Shown: one piece after another, positions 4,368 to 9,235 of the stretch | How positions within the stretch are numbered: position 1 is the stretch's first letter | Layout of the letters: each line of letters begins with the position of its first letter | NCBI GenBank assembly: GCA_002493305.1 | Contig: DKYJ01000014.1 | Span: 6,660-15,894, forward strand | DNA from: Clostridiales bacterium UBA7103 | Lineage (GTDB): Bacteria; Bacillota; Clostridia; Oscillospirales; Oscillospiraceae | Length of the DNA: 9,235 bases | Direction: 5' to 3' | The notes under the pieces: generated by a model | Database searches by the model: none | Told to the model about the DNA's origin: nothing | What the model saw: only the letters and a program-made list of their open reading frames with translations | Program-made: the position numbers and the translations under genes

Positions 4368-5558
4368 ATGAGCCATTATTTTTTCACTTCTGAATCCGTT
4401 ACCGAGGGACATCCCGACAAGATATGCGACCAGATATCCGACGCGGTGCTGGACGCGATTTTGGAGCAAGACCCTAACGGCCGCGTAGCCTGTGAGACTA
4501 CCGTCTCCACCGGCCTTGTGCACATCATGGGCGAGATAAGCACCTCCTGCTATGTGGACATCCCCAAGATAAGCCGCGAGGTCATCCGCGAGATAGGCTA
4601 CGACCGGGCAAAATACGGCTTTGACTGCGACACCTGCGGCATCATCACCAATATCGACGAGCAGTCCGGCGACATCGCGCTGGGCGTTGACAAGGCGCTG
4701 GAGACCAAGTCCGGCGAGGACGCGGAGCTTCAAAACGGCGCGGGCGATCAGGGCATGATGTTCGGCTACGCCTGCGACGAGACGCCGGAGCTTATGCCGC
4801 TGGCCATATCCCTGTCCCACAAGCTGGCAAAGCGCCTGACGCAGATACGCAAGGAGGGCGTGGTCGACTATCTGCGCCCGGACGGGAAAACTCAGGTCAC
4901 CGTGGAGTACGACGAGCAGCGCCGCCCAGTGCGCGTTGACACCATTGTTATCTCCACCCAGCACGCCCCGGAGGCGGAGCTTGATCAGATAAGAAAAGAC
5001 ATGGTGGAGCTGGTCATAAAGCCCACTGTCCCGGCTGAGCTTCTGGACGGGAACACCAAGTACTTCGTCAACCCCACCGGCCGCTTTGTCATCGGCGGGC
5101 CGCAGGGTGACTCCGGCCTTACCGGGCGCAAGATAATCGTTGACACCTACGGCGGCAGCGCCCCCCACGGCGGCGGCGCTTTCTCCGGCAAAGACCCCAC
5201 AAAGGTCGACCGCTCCGCAGCCTACGCCGCGCGCTGGGCGGCGAAGAATGTTGTCGCCGCGGGGCTTGCAAGCCGCTGCCAGATAGAGCTTGCCTACGCT
5301 ATCGGCGTTGCAAAGCCCGTCAGCGTGCTGGTCGAGACCTTTGGCACGGGCAAGGTGGCCGACAGCGTCATCAGTGAGGCCGTGCAGAGGGTGTTCGACT
5401 TCCGTCCCACCGCCATTATCCGCGACCTCGACCTGCGCCGCCCCATCTACCGCAGGCTCGCTGCCTACGGCCACATGGGCAGAGAGGAGCTTGGCGTCCG
5501 CTGGGAGAGCCGCGACAAGGCAGAGGAGCTTCTCAAGGCTGTTGAGGAGCTGAAATAA
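4368..5558 (+). CDS. metK: S-adenosylmethionine synthase
   Basis: A complete 396-residue enzyme of standard length. It makes SAM from methionine and ATP, releasing phosphate and diphosphate, in the cytoplasm as a tetramer with Mg2+ and K+. The motifs are present: GHPDK (14-18, catalytic His15 and metal ligand Asp17), the first signature GAGDQGMMFGYA (124-135), the phosphate-binding loop GGGAFSGKD (268-276), and the C-terminal region from DKAEELL onward. The start is supported by AAGGAG 7 bases upstream. The 5' leader of about 600 bases holds a SAM-I riboswitch and terminator, giving feedback control, then a 395-bp repeat element. No partner gene follows in the same direction; the next gene is convergent and separated by two strong hairpins. 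Confidence 0.98.
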   Translation: MSHYFFTSESVTEGHPDKICDQISDAVLDAILEQDPNGRVACETTVSTGLVHIMGEISTSCYVDIPKISREVIREIGYDRAKYGFDCDTCGIITNIDEQSGDIALGVDKALETKSGEDAELQNGAGDQGMMFGYACDETPELMPLAISLSHKLAKRLTQIRKEGVVDYLRPDGKTQVTVEYDEQRRPVRVDTIVISTQHAPEAELDQIRKDMVELVIKPTVPAELLDGNTKYFVNPTGRFVIGGPQGDSGLTGRKIIVDTYGGSAPHGGGAFSGKDPTKVDRSAAYAARWAAKNVVAAGLASRCQIELAYAIGVAKPVSVLVETFGTGKVADSVISEAVQRVFDFRPTAIIRDLDLRRPIYRRLAAYGHMGREELGVRWESRDKAEELLKAVEELK

Positions 5559-5612
5559 AAAAACACGGCTTCACATCTTTCGCCGCCCGCAGGCGGCGAA
5601 AGATGTGAAGCC
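5557..5612. terminator. 21-bp perfect hairpin terminator between metK and the phosphodiesterase gene
   Basis: Bases 5567-5587 pair perfectly with 5592-5612 over 21 bp around a CGCA loop, starting 8 bases after the metK stop. On the plus side only CCTTTCT follows, a weak U-tract. Read leftward, the stem is followed by GTG and then TTTTTTT (5563-5557). It therefore works best for transcripts of the convergent minus-strand gene, although it should slow metK transcription as well. Confidence 0.8.
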
Positions 5613-5648
5613 CTTTCTCGCATACAAAGGCAAAGCCTTTACATGCAC

Positions 5649-5682
5649 AACAAGCCCCGCACCGAACGGTGCGGGGCTTGTT
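5649..5682. terminator. second hairpin after the phosphodiesterase gene
   Basis: AACAAGCCCCGCACC pairs perfectly with GGTGCGGGGCTTGTT over 15 bp around GAAC, 4 bases past the stop codon of the minus-strand gene. The U-tract is poor on both sides (TTGTT), so it may be a first-stage terminator or an mRNA 3' protector backed by the stronger hairpin at 5567-5612. A small AAAGGC/GCCTTT hairpin lies between the two, near 5626-5640. Confidence 0.65.
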
Positions 5683-5686
5683 GCGT

Positions 5687-6157
5687 TTAAAGCTCCCTTA
5701 TCTCACAGGCGATGCCGCCGTTGTCAAAGATCTCCACCAGCGCCCATGTGGGCTTCATGCCCTTGCCGGAGGAGCCGGGGTTTAAAACCTTGACCCCGCC
5801 TATCTCCTCATAGAGAGGTCTGTGGGTGTGCCCGTACATGGCGATTTTAGCCCCCTGCTCCTGCGCGGCGTAGACCAGCGAGTCGAGCCTGTCGTACTCC
5901 ACGTTGTACAGGTGCCCGTGGGTGATAAAAGCCTTCACCGGGCCGAGAGGCACAATATCGGTATCCGGCGCGGCGGGATATAGATCACAGTTGCCGCAGA
6001 CATTGTAAAGCGGGATATCAGGGAACTCCACCCTGAGCACATTGGTGTCCCGGTCATGGTCGCCCAGATGGATGATGGCATCGGGGCGGCAGCGGCGTAT
6101 GGCCTCCACCATAAGCGCGGTGTTGGTATGGGTGTCGGAAAAGACGGCTGCTTTCAT
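5687..6157 (-). CDS. YfcE/MJ0936-family metallophosphoesterase
   Basis: A 156-residue calcineurin-like phosphoesterase of the small YfcE type (usually 155-185 residues). The metal-binding motifs are intact and in order: SDTH (D8, H10), LGDHD (D33), GNCD (N56), THGH (H80) and YGHTH (H110, H112), followed by NPGSSGKG. The family binds two Mn2+ or similar ions and hydrolyses phosphodiesters; the physiological substrate is usually unknown, and 2',3'-cyclic nucleotides have been suggested for relatives. A cytoplasmic location is expected, with no signal peptide. The start is supported by GAGG upstream of the ATG. It is transcribed alone, divergent from the small-protein cluster and convergent with metK. 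In many genomes this gene follows rdgB (XTP/dITPase), which is not the case here. Confidence 0.9.
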   Translation of the reverse strand: MKAAVFSDTHTNTALMVEAIRRCRPDAIIHLGDHDRDTNVLRVEFPDIPLYNVCGNCDLYPAAPDTDIVPLGPVKAFITHGHLYNVEYDRLDSLVYAAQEQGAKIAMYGHTHRPLYEEIGGVKVLNPGSSGKGMKPTWALVEIFDNGGIACEIREL

Positions 6158-6248
6158 AGTTTTACCTCACAATTAAGTAATCATTGGGCAGCTCCGGGAA
6201 TATAATGGAGCAAAAGAGAATAAAACCCAAAACGGAGATGAAAAATGT

Positions 6249-6488
6249 ATGCAGAATTTTGAAAATATAGGCAAGGAGCTTTCCCGCCGGGGAAAGACCG
6301 AGGATATAAAGCGCATAGCGGAGTCAGCCGACGGGCAGCGCATAAGCCGCATGGTGGACTCCCACGCTCTCGAGCAGGCGGCAAAGAGCGGGGATAATGC
6401 CGCGCTGAAAAACATACTCAGCAGTGTGCTGAGCACCGCGGAGGGCCAGCGCCTTGCCGAGAGTGTTAAAAAGCTGATGGAGGACTGA
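6249..6488 (+). CDS. small conserved-looking protein of unknown function (first of three)
   Basis: A 79-residue, highly charged protein that reads as mostly helical, with no membrane span or signal. It carries an internal near-repeat: SADGQRISRMVDS (26-38) and STAEGQRLAESVKK (62-75), which may reflect two copies of one helical unit. GGAG lies about 11 bases before the ATG, rather far. An earlier ATG at 6245 is in another frame and stops at once. An exact TATAAT (6201-6206) upstream could be the promoter, but no matching TTGACA is present, so another sigma factor or an activator is possible. The next gene starts 17 bases after its stop, so the three genes probably form an operon. I do not recognise a named family. 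Confidence 0.72.
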   Translation: MQNFENIGKELSRRGKTEDIKRIAESADGQRISRMVDSHALEQAAKSGDNAALKNILSSVLSTAEGQRLAESVKKLMED

Positions 6489-6505
6489 CAAGGGGGTGAC
6501 CTGCC

Positions 6506-6877
6506 GTGAGCGAATTTGAGGACAGGGTGAACAGCATACTCAATGACCCGTCTCAAATGGATAAGATAACAAAAATCGCAAAGTCGCTCATGGGCGGGGA
6601 GGCGGCGGAGCCGGAGGAGCGCAGCGTCGGCGGTGAAAACCCCCTTGCCGCTTTCCTCGGCTCTGGCGGCGAGGAGATGGCGGCTCTGAGCAGAATAAGC
6701 CGTGCTCTGGGCGCTCAGTCTCAGGAGGACAAGGAAAAAACCGCCCTGCTTGAAGCGATGAAGCCATATCTCTCCGAAAAGCGGCGCAGGAAAATGGATA
6801 AGGCGATGAAAATTGCCCGGCTTACAAGGATAGCCAGAGCCGCGATGGGAGAGAGCGGAGGAGACGATGATGTATAA
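6506..6877 (+). CDS. small helical protein of unknown function (second of three)
   Basis: A 123-residue protein starting at GTG, supported by the strong site AGGGGGTGA about 6 bases upstream. The N-terminus (SEFEDRVNSILNDPSQMDKITKIAKSLMGG) is a short amphipathic helix region. A Gly/Glu-rich stretch follows (about 32-62), then a basic C-terminal helix pair with TALLEAMKPYLSEKRRRKMDKAMKIARLTRIARA (about 82-115), and an acidic tail GGDDDV. This layout of an N-terminal 'LNDP' helix, a loose middle and a 'KPYLSEKRR' helix resembles hypothetical proteins I associate with clostridial spore formers, but I cannot assign a function. Its last codons overlap the start of the third gene by 11 bases, indicating translational coupling. 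Confidence 0.8.
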   Translation: MSEFEDRVNSILNDPSQMDKITKIAKSLMGGEAAEPEERSVGGENPLAAFLGSGGEEMAALSRISRALGAQSQEDKEKTALLEAMKPYLSEKRRRKMDKAMKIARLTRIARAAMGESGGDDDV

Positions 6878-7238
6878 TCTGTACCAGGGCAATACCGGTA
6901 AGGTCAAGCGCATAGACGAAAGCCGCCGGGCACAGCCCCGACAGGGGGGTGACCGGAGAGATCGGAACAACGGCGGACAGAATCAGCCGCAGAGAAATCA
7001 GGAAAGACCCCACGGTGACGGCAGGACTGGCGCAGCGATGTATCAGGGAAACAGCCAAAACGCCGTCCGCCGCCAAAACGGCGGCGGGCTGATGGAGCGG
7101 CTGTCAGGGCTTCTGAATATCGGCGGCGAGGAGTTCGAGACAGAGGACATCATCCTTTTGATGATACTCTATCTCATGTACCGCGAGAGCGGCGACAGCG
7201 AGCTGCTTATTATAATGGGAGCGATGTTCCTTTTATGA
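6867..7238 (+). CDS. small protein with Gln/Arg/Gly-rich N-terminus and hydrophobic C-terminus (third of three)
   Basis: A 123-residue protein with two halves. Residues 1-73 are polar, low-complexity and basic, rich in Q, R, N and G; the motif YQGN appears twice (about 5-8 and 59-62). Residues 93-123 read ETEDIILLMILYLMYRESGD then SELLIIMGAMFLL: two hydrophobic stretches separated by an acidic turn. This 'EDIILLMILYLMY...ELLIIMG' pattern resembles the C-termini of short clostridial proteins of unknown role. GGAGG lies 5 bases before the ATG at 6867 and 8 before the ATG at 6870, so translation may start at the latter. The stop TGA shares its final A with a 47-bp palindromic repeat. Function unknown; membrane or spore-surface association is a guess. 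Confidence 0.75.
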   Translation: MMYNLYQGNTGKVKRIDESRRAQPRQGGDRRDRNNGGQNQPQRNQERPHGDGRTGAAMYQGNSQNAVRRQNGGGLMERLSGLLNIGGEEFETEDIILLMILYLMYRESGDSELLIIMGAMFLL

Positions 7239-7284
7239 GTAAGCGCTGAACAAATCACTCTTGATGATTTATTCATCGCTTACT
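7238..7284 (-). repeat. 47-bp palindromic repeat, short copy (after the transferase gene)
   Basis: AGTAAGCGCTGAACAAATCA pairs with TGATTTATTCATCGCTTACT at 18 of 20 positions around a 7-base loop. It fills exactly the gap between two convergent genes. The TGA of the plus-strand small protein ends on its first base, and the TAA of the minus-strand transferase (7282-7280) lies within its other end. It may act as a shared terminator, since GGGGATTTTT follows on plus. It is the same family as the ends of the 395-bp element. Confidence 0.8.
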
Positions 7285-8377
7285 TTGGGGATTTTTCCTC
7301 CAAAGGTTTGCCCTCGTTCTGCTGCTCAATATGGGCGTTATGCTGCCGGAACACGAACAGCCACATGGCAAGAGAGATAACGAATGCAATGACGATACAG
7401 ACTATGCGCAGCGGCATACTCGTCCCCGCGAGGAGCACAGCGACAGTGCCCAGCAGCGCGGATACGCCGTAGAGCACTGCCACGGCCTGCTTCTGGTTGA
7501 GGCCCATTGCCAGCAACCTGTGGTGAAAGTGCCCCTTGTCCGCATGGAAGGGACTCTGCCCGCGGAGAATGCGCCGGAAGAAGGCGAAAACCGTGTCCGC
7601 CAAAGGGACGGCCAACGCCAGCAGCGGCACAAGGAAGGTAATGATCGCGTGGAACTTGAAAAGGCCCATGATGGACACTGTTGACAGCACAAAGCCCAGC
7701 AGCTGGGAACCCACATCGCCCATGAATATCTTGGCGGGATTGAGATTATAGGGCATAAAGCCGATACAGGCGCCGGTGAGGGCAGCCAGGATCAGGGAAA
7801 TGCTGGGCTCAGACACCAGCAGGGATACTATGAGCATGGTGAGCGAGCTTATGGCGGACACGCCCACCGCAAGCCCATCCAGCCCGTCGATAAGATTAAC
7901 GGCATTGGTGCAGGCCACTATCCACAGCATTGTAAGCGGGATAGACAGCCAGCCTATCTCTATCGTTGTAGTCTCGGACAGAAAATTTGGGTTCGTGATG
8001 GCATCAAAAACCACGCCGCAGCGTATAGCCACGGCGGCGGCGGCGATTTGCCCCACCAGCTTCACCCAGGGGTTGAGGGAGACGATATCGTCCACCGCAC
8101 CCATGACAACTATAATGACCGCCCCCAGCAGCATACCCATGACCTTCGTGGAGATATCCACAAACAGCAGCATGGATATCACAAAACCAAGGAAAATGGC
8201 AAGCCCGCCCATGCGGGGGATGGGATGGTTGTGTACCCGCCGTTCATCCTTTGGCACATCCATCGCCCCAACCTTCTGGGCGAAGCTTTTGACCGGCGGA
8301 GTCATCAGAAAGCTGACCACAAAGGCGATGAGCACCGCCAGCAGCAGCCTGAGCCAAAGAGCCATATTTGGAAACAT
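7280..8377 (-). CDS. tagO: TagO/WecA-type undecaprenyl-phosphate GlcNAc-1-phosphate transferase
   Basis: A 365-residue, multi-span membrane enzyme (about ten or eleven hydrophobic segments). Family motifs are in order: the N-terminal RRVHNHPIPRMGGLAI (46-61), GAVDDIVSLNP (93-103, metal-binding D96-D97), TNAVNLIDGLDGLA (157-170), KIFMGDVGSQLLGF (216-229) and the HFHHRL motif (283-288) that marks WecA/TagO-type members over MraY. It transfers N-acetylglucosamine-1-phosphate, or a related sugar phosphate, from its UDP form to the C55 lipid carrier on the inner face of the membrane, the first step of teichoic acid or other envelope glycopolymers. GGAG lies about 10 bases before the ATG. The gene stands alone here. 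Its stop codon TAA comes from a palindromic repeat. Sugar specificity is inferred from family only. Confidence 0.9.
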   Translation of the reverse strand: MFPNMALWLRLLLAVLIAFVVSFLMTPPVKSFAQKVGAMDVPKDERRVHNHPIPRMGGLAIFLGFVISMLLFVDISTKVMGMLLGAVIIVVMGAVDDIVSLNPWVKLVGQIAAAAVAIRCGVVFDAITNPNFLSETTTIEIGWLSIPLTMLWIVACTNAVNLIDGLDGLAVGVSAISSLTMLIVSLLVSEPSISLILAALTGACIGFMPYNLNPAKIFMGDVGSQLLGFVLSTVSIMGLFKFHAIITFLVPLLALAVPLADTVFAFFRRILRGQSPFHADKGHFHHRLLAMGLNQKQAVAVLYGVSALLGTVAVLLAGTSMPLRIVCIVIAFVISLAMWLFVFRQHNAHIEQQNEGKPLEEKSPK

Positions 8378-8404
8378 CTACATCTATCTCCGTTATTTCT
8401 TCTA

Positions 8405-8451
8405 AGTAAGCGCTGAACAAATCGCTCTCGCCGGTTTATTCATCACTTACT
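8405..8451 (-). repeat. 47-bp palindromic repeat, short copy (transferase leader)
   Basis: AGTAAGCGCTGAACAAATC and its inverted partner GGTTTATTCATCACTTACT enclose GCTCTCGCC. The centre reads GGCGAGAG on minus, as in the 395-bp copy, whereas the 7238 copy reads ATCAAGAG. It lies 28 bases upstream of the tagO-like start, in the same orientation as the copy after that gene. Next to it, CTTACTTA (8446-8453) and TAAGTAAG (8457-8464) form a further 8-bp perfect hairpin. The 8378-8521 gap shows no clear promoter. Confidence 0.75.
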
Positions 8452-8521
8452 TATTTTAAGTAAGCACAGGGCAAGCAGCTTACATTTGTGACGGATCTCT
8501 CACCGTCTTTAGAGGTTACCT

Positions 8522-9235
8522 TCAGAACGGTTTCTCCACAAAGCCGATGCGCTTGTAGACCTTGCGCAGAGTCTTTCGCGCCACTGCGCTTGCGCGCATC
8601 GCGCCGTCGGTATACACCTGCTTTAAGTAGCTCTTGTCGGCCAGCAGCCGCTCCGTCTCCTCCCGAATGGGGCGCAGAGCCTCAATGACGGCGTCCCCCA
8701 CGGCGGGCTTGAACGCGCCGTAGCCCTTGCCGGCAAAGTCCCGCTCAATATCCTCGAAGCTCTCCCCGGTGACTGAGGAATAGATGCTCATGAGGTTTGC
8801 GACGCCGGGCTTGTTCTCCGCGTCATAGCGCACGCAGTTTTCTGTGTCGGAATCGGTGACGGCGCGCTTGAACTTCCGGGCGATCTCCTCGGGCTTGTCC
8901 ATGATGAACACGCAGCCCTGGGGGTCGGACTTTGACATTTTGGCGGTAGGCGTGCCGAGACTCATGACCCTTGCGCCCACCTTGGGGATATAGGGCTCAG
9001 GAATCTTAAAGGTATCCCCGTAGATGCCGTTGAAGCGAATGGCGATATCCCTTGTCAGCTCACAGTGCTGCTTTTGATCCTGACCCACGGGAACAAAATC
9101 CGGCTGGTAGAGTAGGATATCCGCCGCCATCAGCGCGGGGTAGGTGAAGAGACCGCCGTTGATGTTGGAGGCGTTTTTCGCGCTCTTATCCTTGAACTGG
9201 GTCATACGGCTCAGCTCGCCGAACATGGTGTAGCA
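8522..9235 (-). CDS. trpS: tryptophanyl-tRNA synthetase, C-terminal part (runs off the right edge)
   Basis: The frame is open to the window edge. The visible 237 residues begin CYTMFGELSRMTQFKDKS and represent about the last two thirds of a class I TrpRS of roughly 335 residues. Seen are MAADILLYQPDFVPVGQDQKQH (tryptophan-pocket and GxDQ region), the ATP-binding loop AKMSKSDPQG (KMSKS codons near 8941-8927), and the helical anticodon-binding C-terminus ending EKPF. The enzyme attaches tryptophan to tRNA-Trp using ATP. The N-terminal HIGH-type motif, the start codon and any T-box leader lie outside the window. No strong terminator follows; the nearest structures are GACGG/CCGTC at about 8490-8507 and the 47-bp repeat. 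The Met at 9226 is internal, not the start. Confidence 0.96.
   Translation of the reverse strand, partial: CYTMFGELSRMTQFKDKSAKNASNINGGLFTYPALMAADILLYQPDFVPVGQDQKQHCELTRDIAIRFNGIYGDTFKIPEPYIPKVGARVMSLGTPTAKMSKSDPQGCVFIMDKPEEIARKFKRAVTDSDTENCVRYDAENKPGVANLMSIYSSVTGESFEDIERDFAGKGYGAFKPAVGDAVIEALRPIREETERLLADKSYLKQVYTDGAMRASAVARKTLRKVYKRIGFVEKPF

Noticed and set aside
4110..5474. A 454-codon open frame on the minus strand opposite metK, the longest on that strand
   Set aside because: It is antisense to metK, whose motifs are all intact. Its composition (A, V, G, L and D rich, no domains) is what the complement of GC-rich codons gives, and no ribosome site precedes it.
6173..6970. A 265-codon open frame on minus across the three small plus-strand genes
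   Set aside because: Its sequence is Ser/Arg/Leu/Pro rich with no domain. The plus-strand genes have better ribosome sites and coupled spacing, so I treat it as a shadow, though the plus-strand genes are themselves of unknown family.

Overview
The window looks like a chromosomal segment of a spore-forming, GC-rich member of the class Clostridia. An Oscillospiraceae/Ruminococcaceae-type gut anaerobe is the best fit. The evidence is a full-length Spo0A with perfect 0A boxes, a SAM-I riboswitch ahead of metK, GntR (YtrA-type) control of an ABC transporter, a TagO/WecA-type lipid-carrier transferase, and AGGAGG-like ribosome sites. The taxonomic call is inference; the sequence does not fix the genus.

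Layout from left to right. The first 19 bases are the 5' end of a tRNA-Gly gene on the minus strand, with its promoter at 46-75. A bidirectional terminator (131-150) separates it from spo0A (minus, 186-980). The spo0A upstream region (981-1279) carries four exact TGTCGAA boxes. Next comes a 283-bp non-coding element bounded by 52-bp inverted ends (1280-1562). A minus-strand operon follows: gntR (3635-3258), an ABC ATPase (3016-2165) and an ABC-2 type permease (2161-1571). The gntR promoter is buried in tandem 9-bp repeats, a likely operator. Back-to-back with it is the metK promoter. Its transcript begins with a SAM-I riboswitch and terminator, runs through a 395-bp repeat element, and reaches metK (4368-5558). 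Convergent to metK is a YfcE-like phosphodiesterase (minus, 6157-5687). Divergent from that is a three-gene cluster of small proteins of unknown function (6249-7238, plus). Then come a TagO/WecA-like transferase (minus, 8377-7280) and the 3' part of trpS (minus, running off the right edge).

The most unusual content is between the genes. One family of repeats appears four times. Two copies are 47-bp near-palindromes (7238-7284, 8405-8451). Two are long copies that share the same outer end but carry an internal structured module (3272 down to about 3021 on minus; 3947-4341 on plus). The two long copies lie in the same orientation as the genes they precede and share matching hairpins. Copies also supply stop codons to neighbouring genes. 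A second, unrelated element with nested hairpins lies just upstream of spo0A. None of these elements encodes a recognisable transposase, so they look like non-autonomous or structural repeats.

The genes are mostly housekeeping: methionine/SAM metabolism, cell-envelope precursor synthesis, tRNA charging and sporulation control. There is also one regulated transporter. No CRISPR array, phage gene or complete insertion sequence is visible.
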